Below, piece by piece: positions 47,120 to 57,200 of a stretch of 64,000 bases of DNA (its first letter is position 1; every line of letters begins with the position of its first letter). The notes beneath the pieces were generated by a model. It saw only the letters and a list, made by a program, of their open reading frames with translations. It was not told the origin of the DNA and did no database searches. The translations under genes and the position numbers were made by a program. Where the stretch lies: positions 56,918 through 120,917 of the forward strand of contig CASEYW010000028.1 in assembly GCA_949292215.1 (NCBI GenBank). Direction: 5' to 3'. The stretch is from an uncultured bacterium (GTDB lineage: Bacteria; Verrucomicrobiota; Lentisphaeria; Victivallales; UBA1829).

Positions 47120-48433
47120 ATGATTCGTATTTTTTTGACTTTGGTTCTGGTTGTATTTGTCTGTCGGCTCGAAGCGCAATATGAGGTGCTGAAGGATCCG
47201 CGCAGGGGGGGGGCAGTTCGCTATGCCGGTGATCTTGCCGCAAAACCTTCGGTGCTTGTCCCGAAACATTTGATCGTGAAAAAAAATGATTTCCGCGGCG
47301 TCTGGGTGGCTACGGTGGAGAATATTGATTTCCCTGTGGCGCAGAATGTGGAAACATTCAAACGGAATTATTTGCAGGTGGTCAACAATCTGCGTTCAAT
47401 CGGTGCCAATGCGATTTTGTTTCAGGTGCGCCCGATGAACGATGCCTTCTACCGTTCGAATCTGAATCCATGGTCACGCTGCCTGACTGGAACCGAGGGC
47501 GCCGCTCTGCCCGGGCGTTTCGATCCGCTGCCGTTTATGGTTCAGGAGGCTCGGAAACGCGGGCTCCAGTTCCACGCGTGGCTGAATCCCTACCGGATCA
47601 CCGGAGGGACCGGACTCGGAAAGAGTGCCTATCTCAAAACGCTGAGTCCCGATAACTTTGCGAGGAAGAATCCTTCGCTTGTCCTCTGTGTTCCCCGGAA
47701 GGACGGGAAAAATTTGATGATTCTGGATCCCGGTCACCCGAAGACGATCCGTTTCCTTTGTGATACCGTGCGTGAAATCCTTTCCCGCTATGATGTGGAT
47801 GGAATTCATATGGACGACTATTTTTACCCATACGAGGGGGTCGGTTCTCTGGATCGCCGGACGTATTTGGCATACAACAAGCGGGGGCTTGCTCTGGAGG
47901 ACTGGCGAAGAGAAAATGTCGATACCTTGATCGGCACACTGTCCAATATCATCCGTTCGCACAATGCAAGATATCGGAAACGTATCCAGTTCGGCATCAG
48001 TCCTTTCGGAATCTGGGCGAACCGGAAGACCCATCCGGCTGGATCGCTGACCAGGGGGTCCGAGTCATACTCTCTCCAGCATGCCGATACTCGGAAATGG
48101 GTCCGGAACGGCTGGATCGACTACATTGTTCCGCAGCTCTATTGGACATTCGGTCATAATACAGCCGCTTATGCCGCGCTGGCGGACTGGTGGGCTTTCA
48201 CGGTGAAAAACTCCCGGACGCGTCTTTATATCGGTCATTCGCCTGCCCGTCTCGGGACCACGCGCGAATGGAGTGATCCCAATGAGATTTTCAATCAGTT
48301 CCGCTACAATTCCAAACGGGGGGAGATCAGTGGATCTGTCCTGTTTTCGTATCGCAGTCTGTTTTCTCCTTCCAACACGGTGATGAAGCAGGGAACCCGG
48401 AAGGCTCTTTCCGCCTGGAAAGCCGCAAAATGA
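47120..48433 (+). CDS. GHL10-family (DUF187) glycosyl hydrolase-like protein
   Basis: A 437-residue exported protein. It starts with a signal peptide (MIRIFLTLVLVVFVCRLEAQ) and matches the GHL10/YngK family, TIM-barrel proteins believed to act on cell-wall or other polysaccharides: DFRGVWVATVENIDFP, LRSIGANAILFQVRPMNDAFY, GLQFHAWLNPYRI, YDVDGIHMDDYFYPYEG and ISPFGIWANR. The conserved Asp residues in HMDDYF are the likely catalytic site. It is the first of four co-directional genes; the DnaE-like gene follows 35 bases later. Confidence 0.85.
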   Translation: MIRIFLTLVLVVFVCRLEAQYEVLKDPRRGGAVRYAGDLAAKPSVLVPKHLIVKKNDFRGVWVATVENIDFPVAQNVETFKRNYLQVVNNLRSIGANAILFQVRPMNDAFYRSNLNPWSRCLTGTEGAALPGRFDPLPFMVQEARKRGLQFHAWLNPYRITGGTGLGKSAYLKTLSPDNFARKNPSLVLCVPRKDGKNLMILDPGHPKTIRFLCDTVREILSRYDVDGIHMDDYFYPYEGVGSLDRRTYLAYNKRGLALEDWRRENVDTLIGTLSNIIRSHNARYRKRIQFGISPFGIWANRKTHPAGSLTRGSESYSLQHADTRKWVRNGWIDYIVPQLYWTFGHNTAAYAALADWWAFTVKNSRTRLYIGHSPARLGTTREWSDPNEIFNQFRYNSKRGEISGSVLFSYRSLFSPSNTVMKQGTRKALSAWKAAK

Positions 48434-48468
48434 TCCGGAACGGATGCCGGTGAAAGGAGCTGTGAGAT

Positions 48469-51400
48469 ATGACGGACCAATTTATTCATCTGCATCTTCA
48501 TACGGATTATTCCTTTTTGGAAGGAGCCTGTCCCATTTATCGTCCGGGAATGTGTGATCCGGAAGACCGCCGCAGAAGAGGCGATCTTGTGACTCTGGCT
48601 CTGGAGCATCATTCCCCGGCTGTTGCCATAACGGATTTCCATGCCATGGGCGGCGCTGTGGAATTTTATGAGGAGCTGCATGCTGTGAATGTCAAGCCGA
48701 TCATCGGCTGTGAAATTGCGGTTGCTCCGCCGGATTGCGGAAATGTTGTTTCCGATGCTCCTTCTGTTTCCGGATATCACCTGGTTTTGCTTGCGCAGGA
48801 CGCGAAGGGATATGAGAATCTTTGCCGGATTGTTTCCAGTGCGGATCAGTCAGGCGTATCTGGAGAACCATGTGTCCGCAGGGAGTTCCTTTCGGAACAC
48901 AGCGGTGGGTTGATCGCTATGAGTGCCTGCCTGCGGGGAGAACTTGCCGCTTCCATTTTGACCGGCGGGCGCGAAGCGGCGGAAAGGACTCTCCGGGAAT
49001 ATCTGGATGTTTTCGGAAAGGAGAATTTTTTCCTTGAGGTTATGTACCACGGTCTTGAGGAGGAGAAAATCGTAAACCGGTGCCTGAAGGAGCTCTCCGG
49101 AAAATTCGGAATTCCGATGGTTGCGACAAACGATGTCCGTTATCTGCGGAAAGAGCATGCTCTTGCAGCAGAGCTTCTTGCCTGTCTCCGGACTCGTACG
49201 ACTTTGGACAATCCGAACCGGTCGCCGCTGCCGCCGGAATTCTATTACAAGAGTCCGGAAGAAATGTACGCCGTCTTCGGAAGGGAGATTCCCGAAGCGC
49301 TTCCGAATACTCTGATGGTTGCAGAACGCTGTGACTTCCGTTTTGATTTCCGGAGGAAGCATTTTCCCGTCTATCCTGTGCCGGAAGGAAAAAGGCAGAC
49401 GGAAGTTCTGCGTGAGTTTTGTCTCCGGGGAGTTCCGGAGAGGTTCGGTTTCGATCTTGCCAGTCCGCCGCCGGAGCGGAAAGAGGAGGCTGAGGCGATC
49501 CGAAGTCGTCTGGAACAGGAACTGAAAGTGATTGACCGTTTCGGGGAATCCGGCTGTTTTCTGTTCGTCCGGGATTTCGTCTGCGGGGAGAAGAGGCGGG
49601 GAATTCCTGTCGGACCGGGGTGTGGAGCCGGACCGGGATCTCTGGTTGCTTATCTGACCGGGATTACAGGCGTTGATCCGTTTCGTTTTCGCCTCTTGTT
49701 CGAGTGTTTCCTGAATCCGGAACGTCCGCAGTATACCATATTCGCTCTGGAGGTTCCCGAGCCTTGTTATGCGACGCTCTTTGACGAAGTGTTCCGGAAA
49801 TACGGGACCGGCTGCGCGGCGCGAACTGCATCCCGCGTGGTTCGAAAGTTTCCTGCTGCGTTCAGGGATACCGCCCGTGTGCTCGGCAGCTCGCCTTCGG
49901 AGTGTTCCCGTGTCGAAAAATGCTTTTCAGATTGTTCCCCGGGTGCGTTTTTCTCTTCCGTCCGGGAGAATCCGAAATTCCGGAAGCTGCTTGAAAAAAG
50001 CGATCAGACAAGGGAACTGATTCAGGCGGCTCTTCTGATAGAGGGACTGCATTCGTCCTTTGGTGTGGATGCTGATGGAATTGTCGTCGGAGATCAGAAT
50101 CTTGACTGCCTGGTGCCTTTGTCAAAGGGGCCGAACGGAGAGATGGTGACTCAATATGCAGAATATTTCTGTGAACAGCTCGGGCTTCTGAAAATGAATC
50201 TCTTCCGACAGCCAGTTCTATCCGTGATTTCCGAGACAGTGGAACAGATCCGCAAAAATCGTGGAATGAAACTTGATCCGGAACGCATTCCTCTGGATGA
50301 CCCCGGGACATTTGAGTTGCTGAGACGCGGAGATACGTTTGGCGTCTTCCAGTTGGAAGCGGAAAAAATGCAGGCTCTCTGCCGTCAGCTAGGTGTGGAG
50401 TCCATGGAACATATTCTTGCGCTGCTTGCAATGTCCCATCCCGGCCCGATGGAGTACATTCCGAGCTTTATTGCACGGAAAAACGGAGAGGAGAAGATCG
50501 AATACGATCATCCGAAACTGGAACCGGTACTCCGGGAGACCTACGGCCTGATGCTCTATCAGGAGCAGATTATGGAGAGTTTCCATGTCCTCGCCGGATT
50601 TTCGCTTGGCCGCGCTGATCTTGTCCGACGGGCGATCGGCAAGAGAAAAATTTCGGAGATGGAGAAGTATCGCGAGGATTTCATCCGTGGTTGCGTTGAG
50701 TCTGGCGGCATTTCCCCGGAGGCCGCAGAGACTTTCTGGGAAAAAATCTGCCGCTTTAGCATTCGTGCATTCAATAAGGCGCACAGCGCCGCGTATGGGC
50801 TCCTTGCTTATCGGACAGCATATCTCAAGGCAAATTACCCGCAGGAATTCCTGGCGGCGCTTTCAGCCGGAGAAGAGAGACGTTCCGACAATCTTTCTCT
50901 TCTTCTTGAGGAATGTCGGAAACAGAGGATTCCGCTTCTTTTGCCGGATGTGAATGCCGGGAATTTTCTTTTTTCCGCAGAGGGGCGGGCGATTCGTTTT
51001 GGTCTCTGCTCAATTCGCGGCCTGAAGAGAAATCTCTGCCGGGCGATTTCTGAATCCCGTCAGAAAGGCGGTCCGTTTGTTTCGCTTGTCGATTTTCTGG
51101 AGCGGACCGGCGGATCTGTCAATGGGAAAGCGTTGGAGACACTGATCCGGGTTGGAGCGTTCGATTCCCTGGGCGTTTTCCGTTCCCGGCTTCTTGCCGT
51201 GATGGAGGAGTCCATAGCCTGCGCCTCAGACCGGCGGAGAAGTCAGGCGAGCGGGCAGGGGAGCCTGTTTGAGATCGCCGGTGATGGCTGTTTGCTCAGC
51301 GATCCCGTTCTGCCTGATATTCCGGAATTGGAGGAATGCGAGCTTCGGGCGGATGAGAAGCAGTTCCTCGGAGTTGACCTTTCTGAATATTCCGGCGGGA

Positions 51401-51828
51401 TGGGAGAGAATCCCGTATCCGCGGCTTTTGGAACACCCCTCCCGGAGAGACTGGAAGCCGATCTGGGGCAGCAGGAGGAAAACACGAATCCATGCTCTTC
51501 CGTTCGAGGGACGATGTGGGGAGAGAGGTTGGAACTCCGCATTTCGGAAAATCAAGGCTGTGCCCGTATTTTTGAAGAGATCAGGACGATTTTAAGGAAC
51601 CATTCCGGAGAAGTTCCTGTCTTATTCTGTGTGAAAACGGCGAAAGGTGCGGTTGCGAGGATTGAAGTCGCGCCGGAGTTTTATGTGACGCCGTCGTTGG
51701 AGCTTGCCGACGATCTGGAGGCGCTTCTCGGCAAAGGCTGTTTCGGCTGCTCCGGAACAGCAACTTCGGCTTCCCGTTCCGATTTCTCTTTGCCGATGGC
51801 AAACAAGGAAGGAGTTGAGGTGCCATGA
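48469..51828 (+). CDS. DnaE-like DNA polymerase III alpha homologue with polymerase carboxylates replaced
   Basis: A 1119-residue, fully open C-family polymerase homologue. The PHP domain starts with HLHLHTDYSFLEG (residues 7-19); its second metal motif is changed (TDFHAMGG for TDHGN). In the palm, the PDFDVDF motif reads YTIFALE (residues 422-428), so the two catalytic Asp are Phe425 and Leu427, and the third Asp is Asn577 (LLKMNLF). GPGRGSAAGS reads GPGCGAGPGS. The fingers (FNKAHSAAYGLLAYRTAYLKANYP) and tandem HhH region are intact, and QGSLF (930-934) is a standard clamp-binding motif. The OB-fold region appears mostly missing. It cannot be the replicative polymerase. AAGGAG precedes the ATG. 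Confidence 0.88.
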   Translation: MTDQFIHLHLHTDYSFLEGACPIYRPGMCDPEDRRRRGDLVTLALEHHSPAVAITDFHAMGGAVEFYEELHAVNVKPIIGCEIAVAPPDCGNVVSDAPSVSGYHLVLLAQDAKGYENLCRIVSSADQSGVSGEPCVRREFLSEHSGGLIAMSACLRGELAASILTGGREAAERTLREYLDVFGKENFFLEVMYHGLEEEKIVNRCLKELSGKFGIPMVATNDVRYLRKEHALAAELLACLRTRTTLDNPNRSPLPPEFYYKSPEEMYAVFGREIPEALPNTLMVAERCDFRFDFRRKHFPVYPVPEGKRQTEVLREFCLRGVPERFGFDLASPPPERKEEAEAIRSRLEQELKVIDRFGESGCFLFVRDFVCGEKRRGIPVGPGCGAGPGSLVAYLTGITGVDPFRFRLLFECFLNPERPQYTIFALEVPEPCYATLFDEVFRKYGTGCAARTASRVVRKFPAAFRDTARVLGSSPSECSRVEKCFSDCSPGAFFSSVRENPKFRKLLEKSDQTRELIQAALLIEGLHSSFGVDADGIVVGDQNLDCLVPLSKGPNGEMVTQYAEYFCEQLGLLKMNLFRQPVLSVISETVEQIRKNRGMKLDPERIPLDDPGTFELLRRGDTFGVFQLEAEKMQALCRQLGVESMEHILALLAMSHPGPMEYIPSFIARKNGEEKIEYDHPKLEPVLRETYGLMLYQEQIMESFHVLAGFSLGRADLVRRAIGKRKISEMEKYREDFIRGCVESGGISPEAAETFWEKICRFSIRAFNKAHSAAYGLLAYRTAYLKANYPQEFLAALSAGEERRSDNLSLLLEECRKQRIPLLLPDVNAGNFLFSAEGRAIRFGLCSIRGLKRNLCRAISESRQKGGPFVSLVDFLERTGGSVNGKALETLIRVGAFDSLGVFRSRLLAVMEESIACASDRRRSQASGQGSLFEIAGDGCLLSDPVLPDIPELEECELRADEKQFLGVDLSEYSGGMGENPVSAAFGTPLPERLEADLGQQEENTNPCSSVRGTMWGERLELRISENQGCARIFEEIRTILRNHSGEVPVLFCVKTAKGAVARIEVAPEFYVTPSLELADDLEALLGKGCFGCSGTATSASRSDFSLPMANKEGVEVP

Positions 51829-53234
51829 AGTTATTTGTTCTGCTGATTGCATGTTTATCTGTTTTTGTCTGGGAGAGTTCAGCGGCTTCGCCGTTTGCTT
51901 CCCCGCTGCCTCCGCAGGTGAGGAATACGTTGCGGGCCATTGAAAACAATATGAAAGTATGGACCGTTGTCAATGTGGATCCTTTGACGAAGACTCTTCC
52001 TGCTCCCTTTGCCGAAGGCTCATGGCGGATTGTCCTGGAGCGTCCGTTTGAGACCGCTCCTGTGGAAGGTCTGCCGGATCCTCTGAACAAACGTTCCATG
52101 AAAAATAACGCTGAACTTGTTCTGGTCAAGGATTCTCCGGGAACCGATTCGAAGAATATTCGAAAACGGCTTTTGTGGAAAGTTGTTCATAATGAATTGT
52201 TTACGACAATAGCGTATCTTGGGGTCGGTGGCGGATACCACTATTTTGCCAAGGCGGACATTGTGACTCTGGACTGGCTCAGGGCGCACCTCCGCCTGAC
52301 GAAAGGGGACAATCTCGGAGAGGTGATCGCCGAGGCGTTGAATATCGAGGATGAAAACAACTTTTCCCGGAAGAGTGCCGTCGCCATTATTGGAAACTAC
52401 GGTGATGCGGCGATTCCTTTTGTCAAGCGCGCTCTTGGCGTGGCGATTGCGGAACATGAGGAGTTCGGCCATCATTTTGCAGCGTTGAAAAACATCGGGA
52501 CGCCTCGTGCCGCCCAGGAACTGAAGGTGGCGTTCCGAACCGGAAATTCCGACATTCAGGTTGCCGTAATGAACGCGTTAAGTGCTCCTCCATATCTGCG
52601 GGAGGCACGGGAGCTCTATTTTACGATGGTGGAGCGGCATTATTACATTGCCTCCGCCATTGAGGCTGCGATTCAGTTCAAATGGGAGAAGGATATGCTG
52701 CCGTATCTTCAGCGGGCGTCCCTGCGTCCGATTTCGTTTGCGGAATATGTGATTGTGATGACAACCATAGATCAGTTCGTCACCGGAAATAAAGTCAACT
52801 CTCCGGAACTCGACTGTGTGGAACAGATCAAGATTCTGCTGACCCGCAGCGGCGATATCGCCGGTTCACCACGCATCCTTTCCCTGAGCGACAAGGCCAC
52901 GGCTCTGAATGCGAAACTCGACAGCGAGGATCAGAAGCGTGTTCGCCCGTTTGAAGATGCTCTGGTGAAATCGAAGAATCAGGATATGGCGATCGTCGCT
53001 GCGCTTGCTCTTGTCATTTACGATCCCGAACTGAACGGGCCGATGCCGGTCCGCGGACCGCAGATCATGTCCCGTGATTATGTCCGGAGGGTTCAGAAAA
53101 GCGGCATGAGGGTACTGACCCGTCTGAACAGAACAAAAGTGCGGACTGTCCTGCTGAATCTGAAAAGCAGCGTTGAATCGGAAGAGGAAGCCAATCGCTT
53201 CTCTTCCCTTGCCGCCCGTTTGAATCGCCTGTGA
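51825..53234 (+). CDS. Secreted helical-repeat-like protein of unknown function
   Basis: A 469-residue protein whose ATG overlaps the TGA of the DnaE-like gene (ATGA), indicating translational coupling. The first 20 residues are a signal peptide (MKLFVLLIACLSVFVWESSA). From about residue 170 the sequence has helical repeats resembling HEAT/PBS lyase repeats (AVAIIGNYGDAAIPFVKRALG, HHFAALKNIGTPRAAQELKVAF, IQVAVMNALSAP), suggesting a protein-binding scaffold. I do not recognise an enzyme domain. A PP2C phosphatase gene follows directly. Confidence 0.75.
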   Translation: MKLFVLLIACLSVFVWESSAASPFASPLPPQVRNTLRAIENNMKVWTVVNVDPLTKTLPAPFAEGSWRIVLERPFETAPVEGLPDPLNKRSMKNNAELVLVKDSPGTDSKNIRKRLLWKVVHNELFTTIAYLGVGGGYHYFAKADIVTLDWLRAHLRLTKGDNLGEVIAEALNIEDENNFSRKSAVAIIGNYGDAAIPFVKRALGVAIAEHEEFGHHFAALKNIGTPRAAQELKVAFRTGNSDIQVAVMNALSAPPYLREARELYFTMVERHYYIASAIEAAIQFKWEKDMLPYLQRASLRPISFAEYVIVMTTIDQFVTGNKVNSPELDCVEQIKILLTRSGDIAGSPRILSLSDKATALNAKLDSEDQKRVRPFEDALVKSKNQDMAIVAALALVIYDPELNGPMPVRGPQIMSRDYVRRVQKSGMRVLTRLNRTKVRTVLLNLKSSVESEEEANRFSSLAARLNRL

Positions 53235-53246
53235 AGAGGTATGAAA

Positions 53247-54116
53247 ATGAGTTGCGAAACCAAAACCTGCAAGTTGAACTTCGGCTATCTGGACCGCTAT
53301 ATGGAAAATTCCAGATCAGCGAATCCGCCGCAGCCCACTGCGACGGTGAAGGTTGATCTCTATGCGGTGAATGCCGATGACATTGCCTGCGATTCCCATC
53401 CGGGTTTCGTGCGCAGGGAGAATGAGGACAGTTTTCTGTACTGCACCCGTGCTGATGGACGCTATACTCTTGCGGCTGTTGCCGATGGTGTCGGCGGACA
53501 GCTGCATGGAGCCGAGGCTTCCCGTCTCTGTCTCTCCCTTCTGCTTCGGGAGTGGGCCGCATTTCTCCATGCGGAACCATTGCCCGATCCTGCGTCCGTA
53601 GAGACCTTTCTGGCGAAAGCCGCGGAAAGAATCAACCGAACCGTTTTCGAACAGGCTTTTGCCGTGAAACTGCCGGAACATATGTGTACAACGCTGGCAC
53701 TGATCATGTTTGCGGAAAAAAGTGCGATCCTTCTTCATGCCGGTGACAGCCGTGTCTACCGGTTGCGAGAAGACCGGATCGAACGCATGACTCGCGATCA
53801 CAGCTTTGTCAATGACCTTGTTTCCGCCGGAGTATTGAGTGAAGAGGAAGCGGGATGTCACCCGTATTCGCACGTGATTTCCCGGTCGATCGGTGCCGCG
53901 GTCTCCATCGAACCCGAGATTCAGGTTTGCGATCATCAGCCGGGAGACCGTTTTCTTCTCTGTTCCGACGGACTCACGAATCATGTTTCCGATGTGGAGA
54001 TTCAGAATGCCCTCGCATCCAGTTATGAGCCTGCTCAGGCAGTCCGGATTCTGCGCGATCTGGCGCTTCAGCGCGGCGGAACAGACAACATCACCGTAAT
54101 TGCCCTCTTTGCATGA
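53247..54116 (+). CDS. PP2C-family Ser/Thr protein phosphatase
   Basis: A 289-residue metal-dependent protein phosphatase (PPM/PP2C, PrpC-like), the usual counterpart of Hanks-type kinases. Motifs run in order: RRENEDSF, AVADGVGG with metal-binding Asp, HAGDSRVYRLRE, RDHSFVNDLVSAG, CSDGLTNHV and GTDNITVIAL. About 45 residues precede the domain and have no signal peptide, so it is cytoplasmic. The start at 53247 has AGAGG at good spacing; ATG 53241 is too close to it. It is the last gene of the four-gene cluster. Confidence 0.92.
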   Translation: MSCETKTCKLNFGYLDRYMENSRSANPPQPTATVKVDLYAVNADDIACDSHPGFVRRENEDSFLYCTRADGRYTLAAVADGVGGQLHGAEASRLCLSLLLREWAAFLHAEPLPDPASVETFLAKAAERINRTVFEQAFAVKLPEHMCTTLALIMFAEKSAILLHAGDSRVYRLREDRIERMTRDHSFVNDLVSAGVLSEEEAGCHPYSHVISRSIGAAVSIEPEIQVCDHQPGDRFLLCSDGLTNHVSDVEIQNALASSYEPAQAVRILRDLALQRGGTDNITVIALFA

Positions 54117-54158
54117 GAAGATGCCGTTTCCAGGCACTCCTGCTGAATCTGAAAGAAT

Positions 54159-54196
54159 CCCGCGTTCCTCTCCTGTTTTCGGGAAGGGAACGCGGG
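54159..54196. terminator. Inverted repeat between convergent genes
   Basis: CCCGCGTTCC and GGAACGCGGG flank an 18-base loop in the 89-base gap between the PP2C gene and the giant repeat protein. T-runs are weak on both sides, so the terminator function is only likely. Confidence 0.5.
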
Positions 54197-54205
54197 CTGA
54201 TGATT

Positions 54206-57200
54206 TCAGATCAACGATGCGGAAGCCAGTGTTCCGGGGAATCCTGTATTTCTGCTGCGCAGCAGTTCTTCCGGAAAATCTGATACAGACATTGCAGCTT
54301 CGGCAACGGAGCTCTCGGTTCGAGTCCAGGAGAGCGTCAGCGAGGTACTGGAGGAGTTCAGTTCCAGTTTCCAGTCGAAATCATTCCATGTGACGATCTC
54401 TCCGCCGACGGTCAGGTCGAACGCCGCATTTTCCGCTTCTGTTTCATAAACGGAGAATGTTGTTTCCAGAAGAGCGGTCAGTTTCTCGCTGCTGGTTACG
54501 AGAACAAACGATCCTCCGTTTCCGAGTTCATCTGCATTGACAATGATGTTGCGTGTTGTAGCTGCACTCAGATCGAACAGAACGTTGTCCTGTGTGGTCA
54601 TCATGGCGGTGGCGGCGAGAGAGGTGCTGCGTTCGGAAACATCAAAGACAAATTCGGTTGCGCCGCTTTGCGAGGACGCCGCGTAAAACGAGACTTTCGC
54701 ATCTCCCCGGAGTTCCAGGCGCGTAATGGATTCAATGTATCCGGAGAATTTTCCGGAATATCCTTCAAAGGCAAGAATCCGCGAGGAGGACGACTCATCG
54801 CCGTACAGTTTGCCTTCAAATGTGAATTTGCTGCCGTCTCCGGCAAAGACAACCTTGCTTTCTCCAGTTGTTTCGCCGAGGAAAATATCCTTTTTGATTT
54901 CAACGGTTTTGGAACTTGAGAGTTCGAACCTGAGAGAAAGGTCTTCCGTCGATTCGACATTGGAGCCGAGATCAATGTTGGCAAATGTACCCTCTGTGAC
55001 CAGAACATTCCGATTGTTTGTATAGAGCGTTGCATCATCGGAGAAGGCTCCTTTGAGCGACGTTCCATCTTCATCGGTTTCTCCGTCGAGAATGATGTTG
55101 CCGCTGCCTCCGAGAGTGACCTTGTCGAAGAGTTCCGATTGCAGAATCAGTGTCGCTTTTTCCGTTGTTTCGGTGGTGATTTCTTCGCCATCCTCATCCG
55201 TTTCTGTTTTTGTGACTGTCTTCATGCCGGCACTGATCGTACCAGTGAAGTCTTCCAGATTGCCGTTGAAGGTCATATCGGTTGAGAACTGAAGCAAACC
55301 TGCGCCGGAGAAGGCGGCAATGCCGTCGTCGAGCGAATGGATTGTTGCGCCTGCACCGGCAAAGATCAGGGTGCTGTCCTTGTCGATCGTGATTGTATCC
55401 GCCTGGAAGGTCTTGTTTTCCCCTTTCAGCGTGACTGTGGAATCTTCGAGTTCAACGGTCAGAAATCCGATGAATGCTCCGTTGAAGTTGTTTTCATAAT
55501 CGGAGAAGGTCAGGGTCCGGTCTCCGGTTCCTTCAACCGCTTCCACTCCTTCGGAGGCTTCTACTTCCTTGATGTATCCGCCGTCAATGGTTCCCGTGAG
55601 TTTGGCAAGTCCGGTTTCTTCATCGTCTTCGGCTTCCTCATCCCGGACGCTGGAGAGCGTGACGGTTCCCTCGCCGGCAGCCTGATGAATGGCAATGTCT
55701 CCTGTGACAACGGTATTGTCTCCTGAGATGTCGATTGTGACATCCCCTGTTACGTTGGATTCGCCGGTTCCGCCCGCATAGATGCTTCCGATTTCTCCGT
55801 TTGTTATCTGGATGTTGACATCTTTGACCGTTCCGGAATTTGCAGCGGCGCCGTAAATGGCATCGATTTTGACATCTTCTCCCGTGACGGTCACCCAGGT
55901 ATTGTAATAAACCGTGGTTTCCTCGCCGCTTTCCTCATCTTTGGTTGTTTTGGAAAGGGAGGTGTCTTCGCCTGCGGCGAAAATCGTGCCGAATTCTCCG
56001 GAATCGATGGAAAGCAGAACATCCCCGCTGACGGTTCCTCCGATGGAACCTCCGTACAAAGTTTCCATTCTGCCTTCAAAATCATAAACGGATACATAGA
56101 TCGCTGTTTTGGCTGTGGTTGCGCTGCTCCAGCTTGTGGCGGTCTGTCCGGTTCCGATGGTGGTGCCAGCTCCGGCGCCTGCAAAGAATTCCGCAGAATC
56201 TTCCGCCGTAATGAAATCGCCGTTGATGATGACGGTATGATGGTCATTCGAATAATCACCGGTGCCGCCGTAGACAATGCGCCCGCTGTTTTCCTTGATG
56301 GTCAGCTCGTTCCGGTTCAGATAGACGGTTGCTCCCCGGTTAATCAGTTCTGTACTCTCCTCTGCATCATAGGTTGTACCCGTGATGTCAAAGCTGTTCG
56401 CAAGCGTTCCGGAAACCGTTGTGACCGGACCATATTTCCCGGAGAGTTCGGCAGCGGTATTTTCTCCGAGTTCAATCGTTCCACTGAATTCCTTCAGATT
56501 GGTGTCGATTGTGACTGTGGTCAATGTTCCGCCGGATGCGTTTTCGATGCGGAGGACCCCGTTGCCGGAAAGCGCATTGGATATCGTATACGCATCTTTG
56601 CCGCTCAGAGCATAAACGAGAGTTCCGCTGTTCACGGTCAGAATGGCATTGGAGAAATCCGACTCTCCTCCGTTCAGGTTCAGTGTTCCGCCGGAGACTG
56701 CAAGTGTTCCGCTGAAGTCATCGGTTCCGCCGGTGAGATTCACAATGCCGGATTGGATGGAGAGAACTCCGCCGCCGGAAATTTCAAGCATTCCGAGTTC
56801 GAATGCGGATTCCTCCTCTGCGGCGATGCGGAAGAGTCCTTCGTCGCCAATGGAGAGCGTTCCGCTGTTGTGAATGCCGCCAGCAGTCATGATGACGGAG
56901 TTGTCGCCGATACGGAATTCTCCGACTTCGTTGAAATTGGAGACCAGACCATTATAATCTCTCTGGAAAAGAACAAGAGTGTTTCCGCTTCCATAAAGGG
57001 TGGAGACAACGGCACCGTCGAAGATGATCTGTGTTTCACCAGCAACGTTGCCGCCTGCATGAATGGTTCCCACATTTCCCGCTTCTTCCAGCGAAATGCG
57101 GATGTCTCCGTTTACTGTGTTGGTACTCTCTGCGACCCGGATGGTCTCCCATGCGTTTGCAATACGGATGTTGACGTCCTGGATATCCGTGTTGTCCGGT

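Noticed and set aside
48469..51828. Assigning the DnaE homologue as the replicative or error-prone polymerase (dnaE1/dnaE2)
   Set aside because: The three catalytic carboxylates are replaced, so neither role can be supported.
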